Shown here: positions 8,907 through 17,864 of the stretch, piece by piece | How positions within the stretch are numbered: position 1 is the first letter of the stretch | Layout of the letters: each line of letters opens with the position of its first letter | Assembly: GCF_022828325.1 (NCBI RefSeq) | Contig: NZ_JAJQJS010000002.1 | Span: 124,001 to 188,000 of the forward strand | Direction of reading: 5' to 3' | Length of the DNA: 64,000 bases | Source of the DNA: Candidatus Nanosynbacter sp. TM7-076 | GTDB taxonomy: Bacteria > Patescibacteriota > Saccharimonadia > Saccharimonadales > Saccharimonadaceae | Program-made: the position numbers and the translations under genes | The notes under the pieces: generated by a model | What the model was told of the DNA's origin: nothing | The model's database searches: none | Seen by the model: only the letters and a program-made list of their open reading frames with translations

Positions 8907-10527
8907 CTTTTATCTTAAATTCGACATTAATCTTATTGATATCTTTTGGAACAGATTTAACCCAGAATGGTGAGAATTTAACATCGACATCCTCAACACC
9001 TTCGATAGATTCAATAGCAGACTGAACCTCTCCGTAACTCTTACCTTTGGCTTGATCCTTTACGTTCGCTTCTTTAATATCTGGGCCAACCTTGCCATTC
9101 GTAGTTAAGCGCACAGTCTGTGTATTATGCGCCCTAGAAAATTGTGAGAACGCAACCTTGCTTACTCCATTGTCATAAATTCTCTGCGACTTCTTGCCAG
9201 AAATCTCCTCTTTAAGCTTTGCTTCCACAAAGTTCTTTAGCTCATTCTTATCAATAGCTAACGCGCTGGCGGTAATTGTTGATTTCAGAGTTACAGCTCC
9301 AGTCGCTTCGCCGTCTACCGCTACACTCGAGTTAGGGTCTGATCGATTTTCAACGTAGCTTTCTGTTATAACCGTTGCCGAATCACCGAATGATGACAAC
9401 AATTGCTCTTTTAATCCATCAATTTTCTTTTCACTCAGCTTGCTTTTTGCCGATTCTATATCGCTAGCCGTCACAACCGTTGCAGTTTTATCGGTGCCGC
9501 CACTAGTAGCAGACCGTAGCGACGCAGAAATGTCATCAACCGAAATACTCATACTGCCAGTTGCCGCATTATACTGAGCCCCGCCCTCACTGGCGGTAAT
9601 AACCCCAGAAGCAGACCCCGGACAAATATACCCAGGGCAATTACGCTGATAAGAGCCACCTGGAACAGTTACAGAAGAATTTAAAGTGTAAGATAATCCA
9701 CTATTCTTTAAAATTGTACCAGCTGCAATAGTAACACTGTCTGGGGAAACATTCTTAAAAACCACCACTCCGGTCGCCTTTTCTCCGACATTCTTCTTGC
9801 CCGTAGCAGAAAATTCAACACTAACTTCCTTTGCTAATTCTTTCTTTACAGACTTAATGACATTAGATTTTGCGCTTGTCGTGGCTGTTTCATTCAAGCT
9901 GACGGTATCACTGACTGTCATACTAGTAGTCTTTGCTGAAATAACGACCGTAGCATGTGGAGCAAACCAAATTGCCCAAACCAAAAATACGATCAAAAGT
10001 AAGGCACCGCCTCCAATTAACAAGAACTTTTTACGGAATGTATTAAAATCAGGGACTTTTGGTTTTTTAACCATCTTTTTCAGAGAGTCCAACCCCTTAG
10101 ATTCCTTCTTGTTTGCGTCAGCTATAACATTATCTACAGCAGAATCTTCATCAGATTTCTTTGATCTTTTCGCGGAATCCGCCATATCTCCAACCGCCAG
10201 TTTGCCGCCATCAATCACATCATTGTCGTCATCGACCTTCAGAACTGGAATCTCCGCAATTTCTGGCTTGCTCTGAAGCGTTTTTGCAATAGGAATTTTC
10301 GCCGTTGCCGCCAATCCAGCCAAAACCGAATCATTCGTGATCAATACAATTCTCTTATCCGCCGAAGTTGCCGCCCGAGCCAGTAGTCGAATATTGACAG
10401 CACTCTGTAAAACGCCAATTCTTCGAGGCGGCACTAACGCAATAATCCTCTCTTTCGATGCCTTAATCTTACTAATTATCGTCGTAATGTCGTCTTCTAC
10501 ATCGATATAAATAACGTCTTTATTCAT
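8896..10527 (-). CDS. single-pass membrane protein with baseplate-J-like extracellular region
   Basis: 543 residues. The N-terminal 100 residues look like a small alpha/beta domain (YIDVEDDITTIISKIK, IIALVPPRR, RIVLITND). Next come an acidic and basic linker, one membrane helix (about 171-190) and a long Ser/Thr/Val-rich outer region with beta-strand repeats. That region includes a stretch like baseplate-J-type proteins (EKATGVVVFKN, AAGTILKNSG). Phage baseplate J is a structural protein, but this family recurs as a chromosomal membrane protein in Patescibacteria. The place between ftsA (2-base gap) and ruvX (11-base overlap) suggests a link with division or envelope building. The function is unknown. 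Confidence 0.7.
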   Translation of the reverse strand: MNKDVIYIDVEDDITTIISKIKASKERIIALVPPRRIGVLQSAVNIRLLARAATSADKRIVLITNDSVLAGLAATAKIPIAKTLQSKPEIAEIPVLKVDDDNDVIDGGKLAVGDMADSAKRSKKSDEDSAVDNVIADANKKESKGLDSLKKMVKKPKVPDFNTFRKKFLLIGGGALLLIVFLVWAIWFAPHATVVISAKTTSMTVSDTVSLNETATTSAKSNVIKSVKKELAKEVSVEFSATGKKNVGEKATGVVVFKNVSPDSVTIAAGTILKNSGLSYTLNSSVTVPGGSYQRNCPGYICPGSASGVITASEGGAQYNAATGSMSISVDDISASLRSATSGGTDKTATVVTASDIESAKSKLSEKKIDGLKEQLLSSFGDSATVITESYVENRSDPNSSVAVDGEATGAVTLKSTITASALAIDKNELKNFVEAKLKEEISGKKSQRIYDNGVSKVAFSQFSRAHNTQTVRLTTNGKVGPDIKEANVKDQAKGKSYGEVQSAIESIEGVEDVDVKFSPFWVKSVPKDINKINVEFKIKDVK

Positions 10528-10528
10528 T

Positions 10529-11791
10529 TTAAATCTTTAACAACCTATTTACTTTTTCAACTAAACTATTACCGTCTTGACTACCGATAATTGTATCATA
10601 TCCAACTCGCAACAAGCCCATTGCGGTTACAAATGTGTGATCGCTAATATCTCCGGTTTCGTCAATTATTCCTGTAATGTCACTTGGATTGATATATTGA
10701 ACTACTGGTTTCTTAGTAAAAGGCAGATCTTCTGGCCAGCGTCGAGTTTTCAGAGCTTCAGTAATTTTCTTTAGGCTCGATCCGCCGCCACACAGTAAAA
10801 TCCTATTCGGCAAATAATCGACATTATCAAAATCGCTCAGCGCCAATTCAACGCCTGATAGCCAAACTTCCAAAGTCTTGTCGATCGCCGCATCAACTTT
10901 TTTCTTTACACTAGGCTTCAAATTCTCATTATCAATATTCAGCTTCAACTTTTCTGCATCTTTGAAGCTTAAATCCAGGTCAGCCGCAATAGTCCTAGTG
11001 AAACTGCGTCCACCAATACCAAACATCTTTGTGCCTTCGACTCCGCCGTCATTAACAACCGCAATATCCGTCGTGCCGCCACCAATGTCCGCTAGAATCG
11101 CCGTGAAATTACTATCCGTATCCGATCCCAAAACGCTCCTACTCACCGCAAATGGCTCGGCAGCCACAGCCACCAAATCCAGCGCAAGCTCGTCCGCAAC
11201 CTTCTCTAACGCGCCGATGTGAACCATCGGAGCAAACGCCGTGTAAATCTGCACCGCCACATCTCGCCCCTGAAAACTAATCGGATTCGAAACTTTATAT
11301 CCGTCAATATGAATACTCACCAACGCCGAATTGACCAATTTCACCTCAACATCTTCATTGCCAGTTTCCAGCGCAATTTGAGCCTGAGCCTTTCCTTGAG
11401 CTCGCTCCTGAACTTTCTCGATGATAAATTCCATCTCGGCAATATCTAATGGCTTATTTGGCTGAGGTCTGCGATAGCGAATAGTATTCGTCACACCTTT
11501 GACCAATTCACCCGCAATGCCGATAACAACTCGCTTACCTTGAACGCCAGCTTGATCTTCAGCCTCAGACAGAGCCTCTTCGCAATTCGCCACAACACCA
11601 GCAATATCAGCAATCGCACCGCTATGCATATCGCCCATTTCCTGCTGCTTTCGACCAACGCCAATAATCTTCAGCTCGTCGTCTTTAACTTCAGCGATTA
11701 ATGCCTTAACCACTTCCGTACCAATATCTAAGCTAACCAATAGCTCGCGGCTATCTTTATCAGATTTCTTCAACATGTCTTTCAATGCCAT
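10529..11791 (-). CDS. ftsA: cell division protein FtsA
   Basis: 420 residues of the actin-like FtsA family. Nucleotide-binding motifs are VSLDIGTEVVKALIAEV near the N-terminus, the phosphate-2 motif LADIGGGTTDIAV (about 230-245) and the adenosine motif LCGGGSSLKKI. An inserted SHS2/1C-like region lies at about 88-165. The last residues, LVEKVNRLLKI, form a short amphipathic helix, the usual FtsA membrane tether. FtsA anchors FtsZ filaments to the membrane. A TATAAT box ends nine bases before the ATG, and this gene heads the operon with the baseplate-J-like gene, ruvX and mltG. PilM is a related alternative, but no pilMNOP genes follow. Confidence 0.85.
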   Translation of the reverse strand: MALKDMLKKSDKDSRELLVSLDIGTEVVKALIAEVKDDELKIIGVGRKQQEMGDMHSGAIADIAGVVANCEEALSEAEDQAGVQGKRVVIGIAGELVKGVTNTIRYRRPQPNKPLDIAEMEFIIEKVQERAQGKAQAQIALETGNEDVEVKLVNSALVSIHIDGYKVSNPISFQGRDVAVQIYTAFAPMVHIGALEKVADELALDLVAVAAEPFAVSRSVLGSDTDSNFTAILADIGGGTTDIAVVNDGGVEGTKMFGIGGRSFTRTIAADLDLSFKDAEKLKLNIDNENLKPSVKKKVDAAIDKTLEVWLSGVELALSDFDNVDYLPNRILLCGGGSSLKKITEALKTRRWPEDLPFTKKPVVQYINPSDITGIIDETGDISDHTFVTAMGLLRVGYDTIIGSQDGNSLVEKVNRLLKI

Positions 11792-11800
11792 ATAAGAAAT

Positions 11801-11806
11801 ATTATA
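11801..11806 (-). promoter_or_regulatory. -10 box of the ftsA operon
   Basis: TATAAT nine bases upstream of the ATG, so the leader is only a few bases. It sits in the 49-base gap after alaS. Confidence 0.5.
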
Positions 11807-11840
11807 TAACGCTTGTGATTTTAGAGCAACAGTTAATTAT

Positions 11841-13823
11841 CTATCTTAAAACAGCCTTGATTCGACGAATTCCAGCCGAACTAGATTCTTCTTTGGTGAT
11901 TTTGAATCGCTTGCCATCTTCAGCCAAAACTCCAGTGTGTTCGACGTGTGGACCGCCGCAAACTTCAAAGCTGACAATATTGTCATCATTGCCAATAGAA
12001 TACACCTTAACTTCGTCGCCGTAACGCTCACCGAACGCACCAATTGCACCCATACTCAATGCCTCATCGGTCGGATAAACAGCAAAACTAACTGGTAAAT
12101 CTTCATCAATCCAAGCATTAACCTGATCTTCAACCGCCTGTTTTTCTTCTGGCGTCAACTTATCGTGATTAAAATCAAAGCGCAATCGATCGGCGGTAAT
12201 ATTGCTTCCGTGCTGCTGTAAATCTGGCGCATTCAAAACCTTACGTAACGCCGCGCCCAACAAATGCGTCGCCGTGTGATATTTCAGATGAATAGAGTCA
12301 TGACCTTCCAAGCCGCCGCTAAATTGCCCCTTACGAGCCGTCTTAGAGCGCTGTCGTTGCTCGACCATGTAGTTATTAAACTCCAATCGCCATTCTGGGG
12401 ATAATTCAATATTATTTTTATAAGCTTCTTCAACACTAAGTTCTATAGGAAAACCATACGTATCATATAGTGTAAACAAATCAACACCGTTTAGATATAA
12501 AAATGGCAATTCCACAGTATCTGCAAAACCAGCACCAATACCTTGGACTCTCTTCTCTCTGAGCAGCGTCTCTAATTTTAGGCTATCAAGCTTTGCTCGA
12601 GAAGCAAGCCTGATCTGCTCTTTGATTCCTTTTCTCAAAGTCTGGCGAAAAGCTTTCTCTTCCTTAACGAGGACAGCAATTATATTGTCGCGATTATTCT
12701 TCACCTCTGGAAAATCGGCTTCATACAAATCAGCAATCGTCGGCACAACTTCTTGCAGGAAATTCTGCTCAATTCCCAAATCAAAACTATAACGAATTGC
12801 TCGACGGAGCAAACGACGCATCACATAGCCCTGCTCTTTATTACTTGGCACGCACCCATCAACCGCCATAAACGTCGCAGCCCTCAAATGGTCAGCAATC
12901 ACTCGCATACTTTCGGTGTGTGAAGCGTAATCCTTGCCGCTCAGATCTTGCAGCTTTTCAATAATCGGCCAAAGCAAGCTAATCTTAAAGACGTCAGGAT
13001 CATTATTTGCTGCAGCTGCGATTCGCTCAAGTCCAGATCCATGGTCAATATTTGGCTTATCAAGTGGCTCAAATTTACCCTCGGCAACTTTTTTATACGC
13101 CATAAATACGTTATTGCCAATCTCCATAAATCGACCACAATCACAGTTCGGATGACAATTTTCACCAAATTTTGGATCATGCTCAATGAAATCAAACTCA
13201 TAAAACATCTCACTATCCGGACCACACGGATCGCCAACCGGAGTAGTTTCTGGACCGCCATTGCGACTCCACCAGTTTTTACTGCCGTCATAAAAGAAAA
13301 TTCTTTCACCTGGATTTACACCACGCGCTGCTCCCTGCTCTTCGCTGCCGATATCCGCCGTCTTTGCATCGATGCCCTTTTCTGCAAACTTTTTCTGCCA
13401 CAATTTAGCCGCTTCAACATCTTTCTCAATATTATATTCCGGCGCGCCAATAAAACACGTTACATACAATCTCTGCGGATCAAGACCAATTTCCTCAGTC
13501 AAAAACGTCCACATCCAGCCAATTTGCTCCTCCTTAAAATAGTCGCCCAAACTCCAGTTTCCAAGCATCTCAAAAAACGTTGTATGACGATTATCGCCAA
13601 TGTCGTCAATATCCTGCGCTCGCAAACACGTTTGAGAATCGGCAATTCTCTTACCTTCGGGGTGTGTCTCACCAAGCAAGTACGGAATCATCGGCTGCAT
13701 TCCGGCGCCCGTAAATAAAGTCGTCGGGTCATTAGTTAAAATCAACGGCGCACGCTCAACGACGGCGTGACCTTGTTTTTTATAAAATTCAAGATATTTA
13801 CTACGTATTTTTTGGGCATTCAT
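11841..13823 (-). CDS. alaS: alanyl-tRNA synthetase, short form lacking the C-Ala domain
   Basis: About 660 residues, against roughly 875 in most bacteria. The class II catalytic core is present (LTNDPTTLFTGAGMQPM, RHTTFFEMLGNWS), then the helical tRNA-recognition region and the editing domain with HTATH and CGGPH zinc/editing motifs intact. The protein stops at IRRIKAVLR, where the linker to the C-Ala domain would begin. C-Ala normally aids dimer formation and tRNA elbow binding. The frame extends upstream to 13853, but the ATG at 13823 starts the family-typical MNAQKIRSKYLEFY and lies seven bases after TGGTATAAT. Confidence 0.94.
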   Translation of the reverse strand: MNAQKIRSKYLEFYKKQGHAVVERAPLILTNDPTTLFTGAGMQPMIPYLLGETHPEGKRIADSQTCLRAQDIDDIGDNRHTTFFEMLGNWSLGDYFKEEQIGWMWTFLTEEIGLDPQRLYVTCFIGAPEYNIEKDVEAAKLWQKKFAEKGIDAKTADIGSEEQGAARGVNPGERIFFYDGSKNWWSRNGGPETTPVGDPCGPDSEMFYEFDFIEHDPKFGENCHPNCDCGRFMEIGNNVFMAYKKVAEGKFEPLDKPNIDHGSGLERIAAAANNDPDVFKISLLWPIIEKLQDLSGKDYASHTESMRVIADHLRAATFMAVDGCVPSNKEQGYVMRRLLRRAIRYSFDLGIEQNFLQEVVPTIADLYEADFPEVKNNRDNIIAVLVKEEKAFRQTLRKGIKEQIRLASRAKLDSLKLETLLREKRVQGIGAGFADTVELPFLYLNGVDLFTLYDTYGFPIELSVEEAYKNNIELSPEWRLEFNNYMVEQRQRSKTARKGQFSGGLEGHDSIHLKYHTATHLLGAALRKVLNAPDLQQHGSNITADRLRFDFNHDKLTPEEKQAVEDQVNAWIDEDLPVSFAVYPTDEALSMGAIGAFGERYGDEVKVYSIGNDDNIVSFEVCGGPHVEHTGVLAEDGKRFKITKEESSSAGIRRIKAVLR

Positions 13824-13830
13824 GAGTGTT

Positions 13831-13839
13831 ATTATACCA
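13831..13839 (-). promoter_or_regulatory. extended -10 of alaS
   Basis: TGGTATAAT, seven bases, then ATG. It follows immediately after the rpsP terminator. Confidence 0.6.
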
Positions 13840-13840
13840 T

Positions 13841-13868
13841 AAAATAACCCCACCTTACAGATGGGGTT
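13841..13868 (-). terminator. terminator of rpsP
   Basis: On the minus strand AACCCCA and TGGGGTT form a seven-pair stem with a nine-base loop, followed by ATTTTAT. Confidence 0.6.
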
Positions 13869-13896
13869 TATAGATCAAATCGCCAATCTCAACAGA

Positions 13897-14244
13897 TTAT
13901 TCAGCTACTTCTTCAGCCGGCTCTTCTTTTGGCTGATTCTTGCGAAGTTTTTCTGGATTGCGGATGGCTTTGTGCTTGTCAGCTGAGACTTCCTTAACCC
14001 ACTTTGGCAATTTAACACCAGCTTCTTTCAATAGCTTAACTACGCGTGGTGTTGGCTGTGCGCCATTGTCCAAATATTTCTGAGCCAATTCAACTTGGAC
14101 ATTTGATTCTTTAGTGTGTGGGTTGTAGCTACCAACATAAGCGACTACACGACCGCTTGATGGATGACGATGTGCTTCTTGTACCGCCAAGCGATATACT
14201 GGATAACCTTTGCGACCCAAACGTTGCAAACGAATTGCTAGCAT
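13897..14244 (-). CDS. rpsP: 30S ribosomal protein S16
   Basis: 115 residues. The N-terminal 80 are the conserved S16 fold (LAIRLQRLGRKGYPVYRLAV, then VGSYNPHTK). The remainder is a Lys-rich segment ending in an acidic EEPAEEVAE tail, a common S16 extension. An AGGAAG Shine-Dalgarno lies ten bases before the ATG, in contrast to the leaderless genes around it. It appears monocistronic, with its own terminator. Confidence 0.96.
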   Translation of the reverse strand: MLAIRLQRLGRKGYPVYRLAVQEAHRHPSSGRVVAYVGSYNPHTKESNVQVELAQKYLDNGAQPTPRVVKLLKEAGVKLPKWVKEVSADKHKAIRNPEKLRKNQPKEEPAEEVAE

Positions 14245-14320
14245 AAAATTAATTCTTCCTTTAACTCTACGTTTTATTATTCCTTACTCTAGAACAGTTT
14301 ACACTATTTTTCCCATAACG

Positions 14321-15373
14321 TCAATCTGTTTTCACGATTCCGCCACCCAAACATTCATCGCCGTCATATATTACCGCAGATTGACCCGCAGCTACGGCAC
14401 GCTCCGAAGCAGAAAGATGCACGATATCTCCGTCAATTTTCGCATCAAACAAAGCGCCTCGATGACGCAGCCGAACTTGTACATTCTTATCTTTATGCGG
14501 CGCTTGGTTAATCCAGTGGATATCCGCCAGCCTAAGTTCTTTTCGCCACAAACTTTCATTATCAATTGATCGCGACACATAAACCTCATTTTTCTCCATA
14601 TCCTTGCCCACAACATAATAAGGTAACCCACCGCCGACGTTCAGCCCATGACGCTGACCGAGTGTATAGAAAATTGCACCGTCATGTTTACCGACGACAG
14701 ATCCCGTCTGTTGATCAATGATATTTCCTGGCGCAGTTTTAATATATTCCGACAAAAACTCGCGAATTCCAACTTGCCCAACAAAACAAATTCCCATCGA
14801 CTCTTTTTTACTAGCCGTCCACAAACCACGCTCTTTCGCCATTTCGCGAACTTCAGCTTTCGTGAAATCGCCCAACGGAAATATGGTTTTTGACAAAGCC
14901 TCCGAAGTCACTCGATATAAGAAGTAGGTTTGGTCTTTATTGTCATCACGAGCGCGTAATAATTTGGCTGACGAAGACGATTCATGGGCAACACGCGCAT
15001 AATGCCCTGTCGCAATATAATCTGCTCCAGCCGCCAGCGAAGCCTCCAAAAATATTTTAAACTTCACTTCTTGATTACACATAATATCCGGATTTGGCGT
15101 GCGACCCGCTTGATATTCGCGAATCATATAATCGACAACATTTTGCTTATATTCTTTCTGGAAATCAAAAACTCGAAAATCAATACCCAAGCCAACCGCC
15201 ACACGCTTGGCGTCAGCAACATCTTCCGCCCACGGACAATGCATTCCAGGAAGATCTTCCGACCAGTTTTTCATATAAACGCCCGTTACATCGTAACCCT
15301 GATCAACCAAAAGTGCCGCAGCCACGGAGGAGTCCACACCGCCCGACATCCCAACAAAAACTTTCTTACTCAT
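14321..15373 (-). CDS. mnmA: tRNA-specific 2-thiouridylase MnmA
   Basis: 350 residues, full length. It has the PP-loop GMSGGVDSSVAA (6-17), the first catalytic Cys in NPDIMCNQEVKF and the second in SMGICFVGQ. MnmA adenylates U34 of Lys, Glu and Gln tRNAs and inserts sulfur. Sulfur comes from a cysteine desulfurase, and one is encoded two genes upstream in the same overlapping operon. The start overlaps the DUF218 gene by four bases (ATGA). Substrate tRNA-Glu(TTC) is encoded in this window at about 33.0 kb. Confidence 0.96.
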   Translation of the reverse strand: MSKKVFVGMSGGVDSSVAAALLVDQGYDVTGVYMKNWSEDLPGMHCPWAEDVADAKRVAVGLGIDFRVFDFQKEYKQNVVDYMIREYQAGRTPNPDIMCNQEVKFKIFLEASLAAGADYIATGHYARVAHESSSSAKLLRARDDNKDQTYFLYRVTSEALSKTIFPLGDFTKAEVREMAKERGLWTASKKESMGICFVGQVGIREFLSEYIKTAPGNIIDQQTGSVVGKHDGAIFYTLGQRHGLNVGGGLPYYVVGKDMEKNEVYVSRSIDNESLWRKELRLADIHWINQAPHKDKNVQVRLRHRGALFDAKIDGDIVHLSASERAVAAGQSAVIYDGDECLGGGIVKTD

Positions 15374-15966
15374 CTGGACAACCCCAGGGCGAATAGCCCA
15401 ATTCTCATTAATTCACCCATCGCCAACCACCAGCCCCACGGCGTCAACCACCACCACGAGCTCCAGTTTTTATCAGAAGCGACAGGATGACTTCGAATCT
15501 TCACGTCGTTAAATTGTGCTGAAAATTCGAGTTGCGCCCGACGCATGTGATATCCACTCGTCACCAGAATCACATCTTCAATTTTTCGCGAATCGACAAT
15601 TTTCTTCACCTCAGTGGCGTTTTGTCTAGTCGTTTCGGAAGACTCGTCCATAACAATGGCCTTCTCAGGAACGCCGCTATTAATCGCTCGCTGATACATA
15701 GCCTTGGCGTTGGACGGACCAGTCTTATCGGCCGCCGCGCCCGACACAACAATCAACGGCGCCCAACCTTCTTTATACAGTTTAATAGCCTCGTCAGTTC
15801 GCGCATTCGTATCGCCGCCGCTGACAACAACTATTGCATCAGCTTTACGACAATCGCCTTCACTCACGCCTTGACATTTTCCCAAATCATTCGGCGACAA
15901 ATATGCGCTAAGCCCAAAAATTACTAAAGCAGCAAAAATCATTAAGCCAACTAATTTATGAATCAT
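15370..15966 (-). CDS. YdcF/SanA-like DUF218 membrane protein
   Basis: 198 residues. One N-terminal membrane helix is followed by a DUF218 Rossmann-like domain with the typical motifs AIVVVSGGDTNARTDEA, VVSGAAADKT, ESSETTRQNATE and ILVTSGYHMRRA. SanA and YdcF relatives act on the envelope, but their reactions are not settled. It overlaps iscS upstream and mnmA downstream by four bases each, so the three are co-translated. The operon link to tRNA thiolation may only be packing. Confidence 0.85.
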   Translation of the reverse strand: MIHKLVGLMIFAALVIFGLSAYLSPNDLGKCQGVSEGDCRKADAIVVVSGGDTNARTDEAIKLYKEGWAPLIVVSGAAADKTGPSNAKAMYQRAINSGVPEKAIVMDESSETTRQNATEVKKIVDSRKIEDVILVTSGYHMRRAQLEFSAQFNDVKIRSHPVASDKNWSSWWWLTPWGWWLAMGELMRIGLFALGLSR

Positions 15967-17120
15967 CGACGAATCCTCTTCATTTCCGCTTGCACAGCCT
16001 CAATGATAAATTCGCCAGCTCGCTTTATATTCTCATCATCGTTCAACTTGCCTAAGGTAAGCCTTAGACTTCCGTCAATCTCTGATTCGCTCAGACCAAC
16101 ACTCGCTAGTACATGAGAACGCGTTCCAGAATTAGCCGCGCAAGCACTACCCGTAGCCACTAGAACTCCACGAGATTCTAATAAAAACACCAATCTTTCA
16201 GCGTCAATTCCAGAAAATGATATATTCAAAAAACTCACCAAACTTTTTTTCATATCTGATGATATCAACATATCAGGAAAAGCTTGCTTCAAATCTTTTA
16301 CCAACTCTTCCCGCAACTTTCGCAGTCGCTTCACTTCAGCAGAACGTCGTTTTTGCGCCAATTCCAAAGCAGTCGCAAAACCAACCACGCCAGCAACATT
16401 TTCAGTTCCACTACGCAGACCCAATTCTTGACCGCCACCAAAAATATTGGCTTTCAGCGTAACGCCAGGTCGCGCCCATAGTAATCCAACTTGCTTTGGA
16501 CCGTAAACTTTCGCCGCAGACAATGTCAATAAATCAACACCCAGCCTTTTAATCTTCACATCAATTAAAGCCGCCGCCTGCGAAGCATCAGTATGAAAAA
16601 TCAACGGTAAAGATTCGCCATTTTCTTGGCGCCTGAGTCGCTCAGCTTTTACAATTTCCGCAATTTCTTCAATTGGCTGGATGTAGCCCAGCTCATGGTT
16701 CACCAGCGCAACACTAACAAATCCAACGTCTGGTGTTAGCATTTTTTTAACCATGTTCGGGTCTATTCGTCCATTTTTCATTGGCGGAATTAGCTTTACT
16801 TCCGAACGCGCTTTTGCGGAATTAATCACCGAATCATGCTCAATTGCCGAAATTAAACTTACGCCATTTGCTGCATTGAACGCCAAATTGACAGACTCAG
16901 TTGCCCCAGCTGTCATTATCAATTCATCAGCCATCACACCCAAGCAGCGCGCCAATCGAGCCTTCGCGTCTTGATATTCACGCTTTGTAAATATTGCTGG
17001 AGCGTACGGACTAGACGGATTGAAAAACTTTTCAGAAAAATATGGCAACATCGCCTCAATCACCAACGGGTCCATCGGCGTTGCAGCAGCATGATCAAGA
17101 TATATATAGTCTTTATTCAC
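15963..17120 (-). CDS. iscS: cysteine desulfurase (NifS/IscS family)
   Basis: 385 residues, class V aminotransferase fold. The N-terminus YLDHAAATPMDP is family-typical. The PLP Lys lies in LSAAKVYGPKQVG, with Ala where most have His before the Lys. The catalytic Cys is in ATGSACAANSG. It removes sulfur from cysteine to form a persulfide. With mnmA in the operon and no iron-sulfur scaffold gene nearby, tRNA 2-thiolation is the likely main use. The start is GTG, six bases after TGATATAAT, a leaderless GTG start. Confidence 0.92.
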   Translation of the reverse strand: MNKDYIYLDHAAATPMDPLVIEAMLPYFSEKFFNPSSPYAPAIFTKREYQDAKARLARCLGVMADELIMTAGATESVNLAFNAANGVSLISAIEHDSVINSAKARSEVKLIPPMKNGRIDPNMVKKMLTPDVGFVSVALVNHELGYIQPIEEIAEIVKAERLRRQENGESLPLIFHTDASQAAALIDVKIKRLGVDLLTLSAAKVYGPKQVGLLWARPGVTLKANIFGGGQELGLRSGTENVAGVVGFATALELAQKRRSAEVKRLRKLREELVKDLKQAFPDMLISSDMKKSLVSFLNISFSGIDAERLVFLLESRGVLVATGSACAANSGTRSHVLASVGLSESEIDGSLRLTLGKLNDDENIKRAGEFIIEAVQAEMKRIRR

Positions 17121-17126
17121 TTTTTT

Positions 17127-17135
17127 ATTATATCA
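17127..17135 (-). promoter_or_regulatory. extended -10 of the iscS-DUF218-mnmA operon
   Basis: TGATATAAT followed by AAAAAA and the GTG start codon. Confidence 0.6.
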
Positions 17136-17570
17136 AAGCGGCCGACCGGTTTGCGGATCTTTCTTATATAATTGCCGAGAAACTCGCTCGTAATATTCCT
17201 TAGTTGCCAAGACAAAATTCCGAAGCTCGTCGCCCTCCAAATAGCTATATCTATAATTCGGCTGAATCTTCAAAATTCCCTTTGGTTGCACTTCATAACG
17301 CGTCGTCAATTCTTGCCGACCACCCTTACCGTCAGCAACTTCTTCATACCAAATCCAGGTATCTTTATCTAAATTAAAAAATTCTCGTCGCGCAACATAC
17401 GCCGGCTTCTCGCCAAAAATTGTTGCGCCAATTTCACTTTCCAATTGGATTAGCTCGCGCTCGGTAAATTTCTTTAATGGACGATCTTTTCTACGGAATT
17501 TCAATAAAGACACCGCGTCACTATCATCAGCAAAAACCAAACTCCGTACTTTTTTCAAAAACTTAGTCAC
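17133..17570 (-). CDS. conserved hypothetical protein, 145 aa
   Basis: 145 residues, soluble, mixed charge and rich in aromatic residues (TWIWYEEVADG, PNYRYSYLEGDELRNF). There is no signal peptide or membrane segment and no motif I recognise. It is the last gene of the metG-tatD operon, one base after the 97-residue gene upstream. The repeated Tyr/Trp and the ELxxFV pattern suggest a compact alpha+beta domain. The iscS promoter overlaps its 3' end. Confidence 0.6.
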   Translation of the reverse strand: MTKFLKKVRSLVFADDSDAVSLLKFRRKDRPLKKFTERELIQLESEIGATIFGEKPAYVARREFFNLDKDTWIWYEEVADGKGGRQELTTRYEVQPKGILKIQPNYRYSYLEGDELRNFVLATKEYYERVSRQLYKKDPQTGRPL

Positions 17571-17864
17571 TTATTGTACCTCGTTAGCTTTAGTTTTTCG
17601 AATATCTGCTAGCATATTACCAATTTTTTTCACAGACTCAACAGGATCAGTAGGCTTCTTTTTTTCACCAAGCACTTCCCTGCAGTGATTAAGCGCTTCA
17701 TCACTGTCACCTTTAACTGCGACCTCGCCTAAATTGGGATTTAGTTTAGAGTCAAAGCTATCCTTCTCGGTATTAGGATAAATTCTATAAACCTCTTTAA
17801 GAGCTTCAATTTCAGGTGTTTTTGTAACACGTTCCGGCGTACTATTCATTTTCTCCACTTTCAA
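17571..17864 (-). CDS. hypothetical protein, 97 aa
   Basis: 97 residues, hydrophilic and Lys/Glu-rich, with no membrane segment. The frame overlaps tatD by four bases (ATGA) and abuts the next gene, so it is translated within the metG operon. I recognise no family. The predicted helix VESVKKIGNMLADIRKTK at the C-terminus might mediate protein contacts. Confidence 0.55.
   Translation of the reverse strand: MKVEKMNSTPERVTKTPEIEALKEVYRIYPNTEKDSFDSKLNPNLGEVAVKGDSDEALNHCREVLGEKKKPTDPVESVKKIGNMLADIRKTKANEVQ

Noticed and set aside
8896..10527. Prophage indicated by baseplate-J-like sequence
   Set aside because: Neighbours are housekeeping division and wall genes with overlapping ends; no other phage gene is present.
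12948..13718. 256-codon open frame on the plus strand inside alaS
   Set aside because: It is antisense to a highly conserved synthetase. The composition is unnatural (many Arg/Thr/Ile/Asn) and there is no start signal or family match.
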